Assembly: GCA_021791995.1 (NCBI GenBank)
Contig: JAJYVN010000155.1
Location: 1 to 7,109, forward strand
Source of the DNA: Bacillota bacterium
GTDB taxonomy: Bacteria > Bacillota > Sulfobacillia > RBS10-35 > JAJYVN01
DNA length: 7,109 nucleotides
Direction of reading: 5' to 3'
The notes beneath the pieces are model-generated. The model did no database searches, was not told where the DNA came from, and worked only from the letters and a program-made list of their open reading frames with translations. A program made the position numbers and the translations under genes. Below, piece by piece: positions 1 through 6,367 of the stretch (the first letter of the stretch is position 1; every line of letters starts with the position of its first letter).

Positions 1-224
1 CTGAACTCTGGAATCCGGACTTCTGCAAGCTGGCTGAGGCGTACCAGATCCCAGCCCTTCGGGTCTCCGAACGCTGCGACCTGGACCGCACCGTGCAGGA
101 CGCCATGCGCATCGATGGACCGGCGCTGGTGGATGTGCGCCAGGTGGCGGAAGAGAACACCTGGCCCATTGTGCCAACCGGCAGTGCGCTGGGCGAGATG
201 ATGGTTCGGCCCGAGACGAAATAG
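1..224 (+). CDS. ilvB: Acetolactate synthase large subunit, C-terminal fragment (5' end outside window)
   Basis: The reading frame begins at base 3 and ends at TAG 222-224, giving the last 73 residues of a protein normally 550-600 residues long. It opens with ELWNPDFCKLAEAY and ends near ENTWPIVPTGSALGEMM. This matches the end of the C-terminal thiamine-diphosphate-binding domain of acetolactate synthases: a 'NPDFxxLAEAyG' helix, a 'GPxLxDV' strand, then 'E(N/V)xxPxVPxGxxLxEM'. The family condenses two pyruvates, or pyruvate and 2-oxobutyrate, in branched-chain amino acid synthesis in the cytoplasm. Related ThDP enzymes (glyoxylate carboligase, sulfoacetaldehyde acetyltransferase, other POX-like enzymes) share this tail, so the substrate is inferred. 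No ilvN or ilvC follows; the next gene is convergent, so this gene ends its transcription unit. Confidence 0.72.
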   Translation, partial: ELWNPDFCKLAEAYQIPALRVSERCDLDRTVQDAMRIDGPALVDVRQVAEENTWPIVPTGSALGEMMVRPETK

Positions 225-240
225 CGGATGCCCTTTAGCG

Positions 241-274
241 GAGGCAGCGGAGACCGGTCGATATCCGCTGCCTC
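241..274. terminator. Hairpin between convergent genes, probable bidirectional terminator
   Basis: A perfect 11-bp inverted repeat (GAGGCAGCGGA at 241-251 and its complement at 264-274) encloses a 12-nt loop. The loop itself contains the palindrome GACCGGTC (252-259). The hairpin starts 17 nt after the stop of the acetolactate synthase fragment and ends 20 nt before the stop of the convergent LLM gene, which is the expected place for a shared terminator. There is no clear run of T on either side, so it is not a textbook intrinsic terminator; that part is inference from position. Confidence 0.55.
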
Positions 275-293
275 AAGATCCTGTTGGCACTGG

Positions 294-1265
294 TTAGCGG
301 ACGTTAACCAACCGTTCGAGCGAGGGGTGCACGGTGGCTTCGGGTAGGCCCCCGAAGTCGGTAATTAGCAAGAGCCTGTCCACACCCATCTGCTCGAATG
401 CCTCCAGGTAATGCTGCCACTGCGCTACATCTCCAAAAAGCATGAAGTCCGAGCTGATCGGCTTACCCTCGTACCTCGCCCCTGGCACGACGCGCGTTCG
501 CAGGTAGAGATCCAGCGCTCGTTCCGCCTCTTCATACGCGGGATCCCCCGGACCGTTCCATGGCTGCTCACCACAGAACGCGTGGCAGGCGACGCTTACC
601 TGGGCTGGGGACGGTAGGGCAGCGCGGTACGTGGCAATCATGCTTCGGAGTCCTTCAAGGCTGGATTGGCCAATGTACGGGATGTGGGCGATGTTAAAGC
701 CACGTCGACCGACGAATGCGGCAGAGGTTGGCCGCGTCACGGCGAGGTGGATGGGGGGGCCACCACGCTGCGTCGGGAGCAGGTTGAGCGGCGGCGCATC
801 GAAGCGAAAAAACGTGCCCTTATAGTGAATCGCCTGACCGCTCCAGGCCAGGCGCACAATCTCTAGTGCTTCGTCGAGCCGCGGCCGGGCCTCTGCCGCC
901 GGTATGTTGAACCCGTCAAACTCGTGGGCGAGATAGCCGCTGCCGACCCCGAACTCCAGGCGACCGCCGCTGAGTTGGTCCACCATGGCGAAGGTCTCTG
1001 CCACACGGAGCGGATGGTGGAAGGGGAGCGTTGCGACGGCCGTGCCGAGGCGCAGTTGGCGCGTGTGTTCCGCGATGGCGGTGAGGAGCACGGCGGGATC
1101 CGGTCCCAACCCGTATGTGGAGAAGTGGTGCTCCGAAACCCAGAACGACTCTAGGGCCAAGCCTTCCGCTTGCTCCGCACGGAGCAGGATCCGACGGAAG
1201 AAGGCTGCTGGTGTTCCGCTCAAGCCCGGATGGTAATCCAGGGCAGCGAAGATGCCAAGATGCAT
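294..1265 (-). CDS. LLM class (bacterial luciferase-like) flavin-dependent oxidoreductase
   Basis: This is a 323-residue protein of the usual length for single-domain luciferase-like monooxygenases. These are cytoplasmic TIM-barrel enzymes that use FMNH2 or F420 to oxidise or reduce small organic substrates. Family marks are the SEHHF motif (residues 44-48), the strand LRLGTAVATLPFHHPLRVAE (71-90) and the segment DQLSGGRLEFGVGSGY (96-111). The last of these is the hallmark flavin phosphate-side region. The C-terminus (PSLERLVNVR) matches the closing helix of the family. The ATG start at 1265 is preceded by GGGTGA (1272-1277, minus strand) six bases upstream. The 177-bp gap to the upstream same-strand gene (1266-1442) holds two short palindromes, CAGTATACTG at 1284-1293 and GTGGGCCCAC at 1408-1417, but no convincing promoter or terminator. 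The gene could be read from its own promoter or from the 1844 gene. Neither substrate nor cofactor (FMN or F420) can be told from the sequence. Confidence 0.9.
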   Translation of the reverse strand: MHLGIFAALDYHPGLSGTPAAFFRRILLRAEQAEGLALESFWVSEHHFSTYGLGPDPAVLLTAIAEHTRQLRLGTAVATLPFHHPLRVAETFAMVDQLSGGRLEFGVGSGYLAHEFDGFNIPAAEARPRLDEALEIVRLAWSGQAIHYKGTFFRFDAPPLNLLPTQRGGPPIHLAVTRPTSAAFVGRRGFNIAHIPYIGQSSLEGLRSMIATYRAALPSPAQVSVACHAFCGEQPWNGPGDPAYEEAERALDLYLRTRVVPGARYEGKPISSDFMLFGDVAQWQHYLEAFEQMGVDRLLLITDFGGLPEATVHPSLERLVNVR

Positions 1266-1442
1266 GCACGATCACCCGAGGGCCAGTATACTGCGGCGAC
1301 CGTTCGCTCGGGCCACGGGTGCGCACCGTCGTCTTCATACCGATCGGAATGACCGCAGAGGTAGTGGCTCCTCCCCATCGTCCTAAGCCCCAATCTGCCC
1401 TGACGGCGTGGGCCCACAGCCCATCCCCCTTGTCTTCGCTCA

Positions 1443-1844
1443 TCAGGGAGTCGGCGGCACTCCTGGCGCATGGGCCAGGGGTTGGACCGAAATGCTGTCC
1501 GTCAATCCGAGTTGGAGCAACACGGCCTCTGGGTCCTCAACGCCAGCCAAGAGGACATCGAACGGTCCGTGGTGCAGGACCACCTTTAACGCCCGTGGTG
1601 TGTGGCGGTGGACGGCGGCAAAGATGGTCCCGTCGTCGCTTCGAAAGGATCCGACGGCGAGGATGCCGGGAACCAAGGAACCAGTGACCTTGAAGGAACC
1701 AACCGCTAGGAACGGGTCGTCGACCGTCTTGGCGGAGACGACATCCGTGACGGGTATGCGGATGTCGTCGTGCACGGCCTCCAACTTCTCTCCGGTGGAG
1801 AGTTCCAAGAGGAGGAACTCCCCATCGCGCACAAAGCGGGCCAT
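1443..1844 (-). CDS. Small conserved hypothetical protein (133 aa), actinobacterial-type family
   Basis: The product is a 133-residue protein of unknown function. From memory its pattern resembles a small, widespread hypothetical family of mostly Actinomycetota: an EKLEAVHDDIRIPVTDV segment (19-35), VDDP (41-44), a VPGILAVG turn (58-65), FAAVH (75-79) and VEDPEAVL (102-109). Alternating short hydrophobic strands suggest an all-beta fold followed by one helix, perhaps PH-like; this is inference only. The last 15 residues are Pro/Ala-rich and probably disordered. There is no signal peptide or membrane segment, so it should be cytoplasmic. The ATG start is well supported: GGAGG (1852-1856, minus strand) lies seven bases upstream within GAGGAGGC. 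The gene runs ahead of the LLM oxidoreductase gene on the same strand and is divergent from the PBP gene. Confidence 0.75.
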   Translation of the reverse strand: MARFVRDGEFLLLELSTGEKLEAVHDDIRIPVTDVVSAKTVDDPFLAVGSFKVTGSLVPGILAVGSFRSDDGTIFAAVHRHTPRALKVVLHHGPFDVLLAGVEDPEAVLLQLGLTDSISVQPLAHAPGVPPTP

Positions 1845-1893
1845 GTGGTCGCCTCCTCGCCGCCGCTCTTCAAAGCCGTCAACAAGCGATCTT

Positions 1894-1922
1894 ATTCAAC
1901 AGGGTATTGTACCGGTCGACAA
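1894..1922 (-). promoter_or_regulatory. Candidate sigma-70-type promoter for the 1443-1844 gene
   Basis: On the minus strand, TTGTCG (1917-1922) and TTGAAT (1894-1899) are separated by exactly 17 bp. Each matches four of six consensus bases (TTGACA, TATAAT). A start point near 1887 would give a leader of about 43 nt containing the GGAGG ribosome site. Four-of-six matches are common by chance, so this is only a candidate. Confidence 0.22.
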
Positions 1923-2005
1923 GGGGGTGTGTGCTCGGCGCGGACCTGCCCTCGACTCCAGCGCGTGTTGCTGCCTGAGCGTAAACGACACCGGATCGAT
2001 GTGAT

Positions 2006-2032
2006 GTCAGCACTTCGTCAGGTTGTTGTCAG
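2006..2032 (+). promoter_or_regulatory. Three phased GTCAG direct repeats, candidate response-regulator operator
   Basis: GTCAG occurs at 2006-2010, 2017-2021 and 2028-2032, so the repeat step is exactly 11 bp both times. The first and third units are longer matches: TGTCAG(C/G)ACTTC at 2005-2016 and 2027-2038. Direct repeats of 5-7 bp every 11 bp are the typical binding-site layout of OmpR/PhoB-family response regulators (the PhoB box repeats CTGTCAT at 11 bp). The array sits in a divergent intergenic region, 162 bp from one start codon and 217 bp from the other. The protein that binds it is not in the window. An alternative is the repeated end of a lost insertion sequence, since IS21-type ends also carry short TGTCA-like repeats. 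Confidence 0.4.
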
Positions 2033-2100
2033 GACTTCTCGCCGGAATCATGGCAAAATGGTTGGGATGCAGCACCGCTGCCTCGCCCCTTCATGTGTGT

Positions 2101-2125
2101 GGAACGGCGGTTCTTACACCCGGTC
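2101..2125 (+). promoter_or_regulatory. Candidate ECF-sigma promoter upstream of the PBP gene
   Basis: GGAAC (2101-2105) is followed after 17 bp by GTC (2123-2125), the general layout of promoters read by stress-type ECF sigma factors (GGAAC, 16-17 bp, CGTC or GTT). It would give a leader of roughly 115 nt before the PBP start. Both elements are short and the base before GTC is G rather than C, so chance is a real possibility. Confidence 0.18.
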
Positions 2126-2232
2126 GGCGAGAGAGGGGCATGTGGGGAGGGGTATACATTCCTTGCGGTGCGTCGCGTGGGTTCCAACGCTCCATCATCC
2201 GGTGCGGGCGGGATCCCACTACGTGTGAGAGC

Positions 2233-2240
2233 AGGGAGGT
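2233..2240 (+). promoter_or_regulatory. Ribosome binding site that fixes the PBP start
   Basis: AGGGAGGT, including the strong Shine-Dalgarno core GGAGGT (2235-2240), lies eight bases before ATG 2249. The frame stays open upstream to an ATG at 2093, but no comparable site precedes that codon. A second AGGGAGG touches ATG 2249 directly and is too close to be the functional one. Confidence 0.75.
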
Positions 2241-2248
2241 CAGGGAGG

Positions 2249-5026
2249 ATGCCAACTGGGGCAACGGAGCCCCCGAAGAGAACAGGGAGTGGGCAGAGAA
2301 GAAGAGTTCATTGGGGTCATGTGGCGCTCTTGGTGGTCGGTGTGGGATGCATTGTGGGAGGCCTCAAGGTTGGATGGATCTTCAAGGATGCCTTTCAGAG
2401 CATGCCAGCGTTGGGAAACCCGATGGAGGCAGCCCAGAAGGAAGCGTCGGCCATCTACGCCAAAGAAAACGGAACTTGGGTCAAGATTACCGATGTCCCA
2501 GGGTCCACGGTGAATCGCCAGACTGTCGCGCTGAACGATATCCCTACGGTTGTGCAGCATGCCTTTGTCGCCATTGAAGACCGCAATTTTTACGCCAACG
2601 ATGGCATTGACCTGCGTAGCATCGTCCGTGCCGCGATCAATGACGCCGAGGGGCGCCCATTGCAGGGTGCAAGCACCATCACCGAGCAGCTTGCGCGCAA
2701 TCTCTACCTGACGCAGCAGCGCACACTCGTGCGTAAGGTCAAAGAGGCGTGGCTGGGGCTGGAACTTGCACGCATGTACACCAAGAATCAGATTCTCGAC
2801 ATGTACCTCAACCTGATCTACCTCGGATCAGGAAGTTACGGTGTGGGTGCAGCATCCGAAACCTACTTTGGCACCTCGATCCAAAACGTCACTCTGCCGG
2901 AGGCAGCACTGTTGGCGGGCATGACGCAGGATCCGAATGGCTACAATCCGTTCAACCACCCTAAGGCGGCAGAAGCCCGGCGCAACACCGTGCTGGCCGT
3001 GATGGCCAAGCTGGGGTACATCACCCAGGCCCAGGCCACAGCGGCTGAGTCTGCTCCGATTGCACTGACGAACCGCCCCACCACGTCCGCGACGACGACG
3101 AGCTATCCAGACCCGTGGTACGTAGATGAGGTCATTACGCAACTGGAAACGACCTTTCACCTTTCGAGCGAGCAGGTGCTCGACGGTGGGCTCAAGATTT
3201 ACACGGCGATGGATCCGCGGATCCAGAACGCCGCGCAGACGGTTGTGAACAGCCTCACGACGATGAGTGCAGGGGCAGCCTGCAACCCAGGGCGTCCCTG
3301 CCAGCTGCCGGGAATCTGGTCTCTGTCGGTCCCCTCCAGTGATCAACTGCAGGTGGCGCTGTCGATGATCAATCCCTTGAACGGCAACGTGGTGGCCATC
3401 ATTGGTGGTCGCCAACACACGACCGAACTGCAGTTGGACCTGGCGGTGCAAGGGGAGTTCCAGACTGGAAGCGCGATGAAGCCGCTCGTGGACTACATTC
3501 CCGCCCTCGACGACGGATACACTGCGGGCACGACGGTCGATGACGTGGCCAAGGCCTACGATATGGGGCCCGGTCAGCCGCTCTATGTCCCCACCAACTA
3601 CAACAATCTCTACTACGGCCTGACAACGTTCACCGAGGGGCTGCGCCGGTCGGTGAACGTAATGGCCGTGAAGGTGCTCGAGAAGGTGGGTGTCCAAAAC
3701 GGGTATGAAAACGCGATCAAGATGGGGCTGCCACTGGCGAAGGCGGATGACCATCTGTCCCTGGCTCTGGGCGGTACCGATGGGGTGGACTGCTGTAGTA
3801 CGCTCGACATGGCGACCGCCTACGCGGCGATTGACAATGGCGGAACACGGGTAACGCCGCGCTTCATCGAGAAGGTTGTCGCGCCCGACGGGAGGGTTCT
3901 TGTCAATAACCCTCCTCAGCTGACCCCTGACGTGGTAAGCCCACAGGTCGCCTACGTCATGACCAAGATGCTCGAGACGGTCGATTCGCCGGAGCCATAC
4001 GGCTATGGCTGGGACGTGAACACCGGCCCCTTAGATAGCAACTGGGGCACGGGCTACGACGTCCAGGTGGACGACAAGGTTCCTGGATGGCCGTCTGCGG
4101 CGAAGACGGGAACGACGAACAATGGGGATGGACTATGGTACGTGGGCTATACCCCCCTCTACAGCGAAGCTGTGTGGGTAGGGTACGAACAACCCAAGAC
4201 CGTGATGGGAGCCGACAATCGGGTGGGAGAGGGAGACATCTACGCGGGTCCGGTCTGGAAGTGGGTGATGGAGGCTGCGCTGGCCGGTAAGTCCGTGGTG
4301 CACTTCCATGAGCCACCGGGCATCGTGGATGCAAACATCGATATTAAATCGCCGGCCTGGACCGTGACGAAGCCGGGACCCCTGACGCCTGCCCAATACA
4401 TTCGCGAGAGCTGGTTTGTGGCCGGTACCCAGCCGACCCAGATCAACCCACTGTGGGAGCAGGTCCAGGTGGACTCGAACGACCCGAACCTGCTCTGGGG
4501 AGTAGGGTGTCCCTATCCACCGGAGACGAAGGTCTTCCTTAACCGGACCCCTGTGGGCATGAGCTTCGCCGATACCATGGCGAAGGACACCGGTAAGTAT
4601 CCTGCGAGTCAGTTCATTCCGATTGACATGTCGCTGGCACCACCCACGCAGTATTGTGGACAGCCGCTACCAGCCACCTCAACGACCACGGTGAGCAGTT
4701 CGACAGCGAAAGCCCCGGCCGCCACCGCCAGTTCCTGGAATATCTTTTCCTGTCAGTCCGCGTGGGCTGTCACGGTCGAGCCGACGGCGGACTTCAATCC
4801 CACCGCAATTTGCATCCCGCTCGGAAGTGAGGCTACGATCTATGTCCGCTCGACCGACGGCAAGGCATACACCGTCGGCTTGTCGGGGTATGGGGTGCAG
4901 GCCACTGTTCCGGCTTCTGAGGTGCCGGCCGTGTTGCAATTTCAGGCCAACCAGGCCGGGAACTTCGTTTTGCAGGATGAGAGCGACCCGAGTCTTTCGC
5001 TGGAGGTAACCGTGCTCGGCAAGTAA
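2249..5026 (+). CDS. Class A (bifunctional) penicillin-binding protein, PBP1A-type, with an unusual C-terminal extension
   Basis: This 925-residue membrane-anchored enzyme polymerises lipid II into glycan strands and cross-links them outside the membrane. A basic cytoplasmic tail (residues 1-24) precedes one membrane segment (about 25-45). The GT51 glycosyltransferase domain (about 70-260) shows EDRNFYANDG (110-119, catalytic Glu110), GASTITEQLARN (140-151), RKVKEAWLGLELARMYTK (162-179) and YLGSGSYGVGAA (191-202). The usual His of the first motif (EDxxFxxHxG) is Asn117. The transpeptidase domain (about 365-680) has all three active-site motifs: SAMK (408-411, nucleophile Ser408), SVN (468-470) and KTGT (619-622). 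The tail holds a GTQPT segment (726-730), a Ser/Thr/Ala linker (about 808-829) and a terminal beta-rich domain (830-925). Paired cysteines (345/351, 754/803, 835/855) could form disulfides. The start at 2249 rests on AGGGAGGT eight bases upstream. The gene appears monocistronic, with a hairpin three bases after its stop. Confidence 0.95.
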   Translation: MPTGATEPPKRTGSGQRRRVHWGHVALLVVGVGCIVGGLKVGWIFKDAFQSMPALGNPMEAAQKEASAIYAKENGTWVKITDVPGSTVNRQTVALNDIPTVVQHAFVAIEDRNFYANDGIDLRSIVRAAINDAEGRPLQGASTITEQLARNLYLTQQRTLVRKVKEAWLGLELARMYTKNQILDMYLNLIYLGSGSYGVGAASETYFGTSIQNVTLPEAALLAGMTQDPNGYNPFNHPKAAEARRNTVLAVMAKLGYITQAQATAAESAPIALTNRPTTSATTTSYPDPWYVDEVITQLETTFHLSSEQVLDGGLKIYTAMDPRIQNAAQTVVNSLTTMSAGAACNPGRPCQLPGIWSLSVPSSDQLQVALSMINPLNGNVVAIIGGRQHTTELQLDLAVQGEFQTGSAMKPLVDYIPALDDGYTAGTTVDDVAKAYDMGPGQPLYVPTNYNNLYYGLTTFTEGLRRSVNVMAVKVLEKVGVQNGYENAIKMGLPLAKADDHLSLALGGTDGVDCCSTLDMATAYAAIDNGGTRVTPRFIEKVVAPDGRVLVNNPPQLTPDVVSPQVAYVMTKMLETVDSPEPYGYGWDVNTGPLDSNWGTGYDVQVDDKVPGWPSAAKTGTTNNGDGLWYVGYTPLYSEAVWVGYEQPKTVMGADNRVGEGDIYAGPVWKWVMEAALAGKSVVHFHEPPGIVDANIDIKSPAWTVTKPGPLTPAQYIRESWFVAGTQPTQINPLWEQVQVDSNDPNLLWGVGCPYPPETKVFLNRTPVGMSFADTMAKDTGKYPASQFIPIDMSLAPPTQYCGQPLPATSTTTVSSSTAKAPAATASSWNIFSCQSAWAVTVEPTADFNPTAICIPLGSEATIYVRSTDGKAYTVGLSGYGVQATVPASEVPAVLQFQANQAGNFVLQDESDPSLSLEVTVLGK

Positions 5027-5028
5027 CA

Positions 5029-5070
5029 GGGAACGGCGGTGTCTCGATTTCCGGGGGCACCGCCGTTTCC
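5029..5070. terminator. Strong hairpin between convergent genes, probable bidirectional terminator
   Basis: GGGAACGGCGGTG (5029-5041) pairs with CACCGCCGTTTCC (5058-5070): ten perfect pairs next to the loop, one G-T pair, then two G-C pairs, around a 16-nt loop. It starts three bases after the PBP stop and ends 19 bases before the stop of the convergent deacetylase gene. As at 241-274 there is no T run, so termination is inferred from position and stem strength. Confidence 0.65.
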
Positions 5071-5089
5071 CACGCCTTGCAAGAGCGGC

Positions 5090-6169
5090 TCAATGCCACA
5101 CCTCAATGCTCTTTGCTGGTGGCTGCCAACTCGGGTCTTTCGCCGTGTCTGCTGCCACGGTCTGAATGGCCGATAGGGCACCGGTGGGGGTGGTGGTCCA
5201 GGAGCCGACATTCACCCGGTAAAGAACGTTCGGCGATTGGCCTTGAATGTTCGCCCAGCCCAACTTGGCCGCGAACAGATACTCGAATCCCTCCTGATGC
5301 AGAATGCTGATCAGGGCCGGATCATAATCGCCAAAGGGATAGGCGAACGCCGTGAGCTTGCCACCCGCAAGAGGCGCGAGGGCACTCTGTGCATGGGCAA
5401 GGTCCGTGCCGACCCTCGCCTCATAGCTCGTGAGTGATTCGGTCGTACCTGTGGCCGCGTCATACTCTTGACCAATGTCCGCTGCCTCGGTTAGCCCCGG
5501 GGCCACAGCAACGGCCGTATGTATATCCCAACCCTGCGTGCCGATGCTCACGAGACCTGATGCCACCATTTGCTGGACTTCTGCAGGGGTCAAGGGCGGC
5601 TGGACGCCCGCAGGTGCGTACCCCGGCGTCAGCCAACTGGCGATGAGGAAAAGGACGGCAGGATCATGATACTTCTCCAAGAGCGGAAATGCGACTGTAT
5701 ACTGGCTCTGGTATCCGTTGTCAAACGTGAGAAGGATCGCGTTGGGTGGTACTGTCCCCTGACCATCGATGAAGCGCGTGAATTGCTGCAGCGTAATGGC
5801 GTGGTAGCCATCCTGTTGAAACAGGGAGAGCTGTGTCGCGAGGTTGGTCGGCGTGATGTCATCTCCTGGAATCGGGTTTGTCAGAAACTCGTGGTACATG
5901 AGAACCACGACCTCATTGCGGTAGCCGTTGGGACCCCACTCGGGTGTGAGCGTGCCGACTGCCGTTGTGGCCGAGGAACGCCTTTGGGTACTGCTGACCG
6001 AGGCTTCGTGCTGTGCACTCTTGGAGGGCGTGGCAGTGGACGTCTTTTGCGTGGAGCCACGAGGGACGGATGTCACAGCGGAGCACCCAACGATCGTAAC
6101 AAGACAACCCACGGCACAGGTGGCCACGAGGAACCGATCCAGCATGGCTCTTGGCACGGCCCAATGCAC
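5090..6169 (-). CDS. Polysaccharide deacetylase family lipoprotein (NodB/CE4 domain)
   Basis: From the GTG at 6169 the product has 359 residues. A lipoprotein signal peptide (1-28) ends in the lipobox IVGC with the lipidated Cys at 29. A Ser/Thr-rich spacer (30-75) would hold the domain off the membrane. The NodB domain (about 85-345) shows LMYHEF (90-95), ILLTFDNGYQSQY (145-157) and FAYPFGDYD (275-283). This resembles PgaB-type and Bacillota CE4 enzymes that remove acetyl groups from N-acetylglucosamine polymers or peptidoglycan. Asp150 fits the catalytic base. The next residue, normally a metal-binding Asp, is Asn151, and the usual SHTxxH metal motif reads TQGWDIH (211-217), keeping His217 but with Gln212 in place of the first His. 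Activity is therefore uncertain. The frame is open upstream; other starts are ATG 6193 (no good ribosome site) and ATG 6145. The gene converges on the PBP gene, and both products act on the envelope. Confidence 0.85.
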   Translation of the reverse strand: MHWAVPRAMLDRFLVATCAVGCLVTIVGCSAVTSVPRGSTQKTSTATPSKSAQHEASVSSTQRRSSATTAVGTLTPEWGPNGYRNEVVVLMYHEFLTNPIPGDDITPTNLATQLSLFQQDGYHAITLQQFTRFIDGQGTVPPNAILLTFDNGYQSQYTVAFPLLEKYHDPAVLFLIASWLTPGYAPAGVQPPLTPAEVQQMVASGLVSIGTQGWDIHTAVAVAPGLTEAADIGQEYDAATGTTESLTSYEARVGTDLAHAQSALAPLAGGKLTAFAYPFGDYDPALISILHQEGFEYLFAAKLGWANIQGQSPNVLYRVNVGSWTTTPTGALSAIQTVAADTAKDPSWQPPAKSIEVWH

Positions 6170-6174
6170 CTCAA

Positions 6175-6179
6175 TCCTT
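6175..6179 (-). promoter_or_regulatory. Ribosome binding site supporting GTG 6169 as deacetylase start
   Basis: On the minus strand AAGGA (within GAAGGA) lies five bases before GTG 6169. The other candidate starts, ATG 6193 and ATG 6145, have no purine-rich site at a normal distance. Starting at 6169 gives a compact n-region (MHWAVPRAMLDR) before the hydrophobic stretch, as expected for a lipoprotein. The choice between 6169 and 6193 changes the protein by only eight residues. Confidence 0.45.
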
Positions 6180-6349
6180 CGAGATACGTTCATGGTAGCG
6201 CATTGCCCTGGAGGTGTACCATCCCGAGCTGGAATGTTTGGTGAGCAGGTCTCGCCCCCAGTTTCTGCGCAGCGATCGGGGTCGGGCGCGTGAGGAGCTC
6301 CGGCACAAAGAGTCGACATAGAAGCTTGCCATTGCACGCTTGTGGTTTG

Positions 6350-6367
6350 ATGGTAACGATATGGTAA
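6350..6367 (+). repeat. ATGGTAA direct repeat, 11-bp step, over the recombinase start codon
   Basis: ATGGTAA occurs at 6350-6356 and 6361-6367, one helical turn apart, and the second copy contains the proposed start codon. IS607-type recombinases contact short repeated motifs near element ends, and tnpA starts close to the left end, so this could be a binding or autoregulatory site. With only two seven-base copies, chance cannot be excluded. Confidence 0.3.

Larger units (their letters stand above)
1845..2248. other. 404-bp divergent intergenic region
   Basis: This gap lies between the start codons of the small hypothetical gene (minus) and the PBP gene (plus), so it should carry promoters for both. 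It contains the GTCAG array at 2006-2032, weak promoter-like matches described separately, and two related 9-mers GTC(A/G)ACAAG at 1878-1886 and 1915-1923. I find no credible gene here: the plus-strand frame open from 2093 has no good ribosome binding site and no protein-like pattern before the PBP start at 2249. A small 5-bp hairpin at 2069-2081 is too short to interpret. Confidence 0.6.

Noticed and set aside
1284..1293. Palindrome CAGTATACTG containing TATACT, a -10-like hexamer for the LLM gene
   Set aside because: There is no -35-like sequence 16-18 bp upstream on the minus strand, and it would leave an almost leaderless message; not enough to call a promoter.
1115..1687. Plus-strand open frame (190 codons) across the 1266-1442 gap
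   Set aside because: It overlaps two better supported minus-strand genes, is rich in Arg, Pro and Gly, and shows no domain or ribosome site.
2069..2081. Small hairpin GCAGC-ACC-GCTGC in the divergent region
   Set aside because: Only five pairs with a three-base loop and no T run; expected by chance in this base composition.
2093..2248. Upstream extension of the PBP frame to ATG 2093
   Set aside because: The 52 extra residues show no family resemblance and no ribosome site precedes them, whereas ATG 2249 has GGAGGT eight bases upstream and gives a normal PBP N-terminus.
2828..3754. Long minus-strand open frame (308 codons) opposite the PBP gene
   Set aside because: It lies wholly inside the PBP gene, whose frame contains all catalytic motifs. 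The antisense product is Arg/His-rich with no recognisable domain, as expected of a shadow frame in GC-rich DNA.
5570..6244. Plus-strand open frame (224 codons) opposite the deacetylase gene
   Set aside because: It is antisense to a clear lipoprotein/NodB protein and has no ribosome site or domain pattern.
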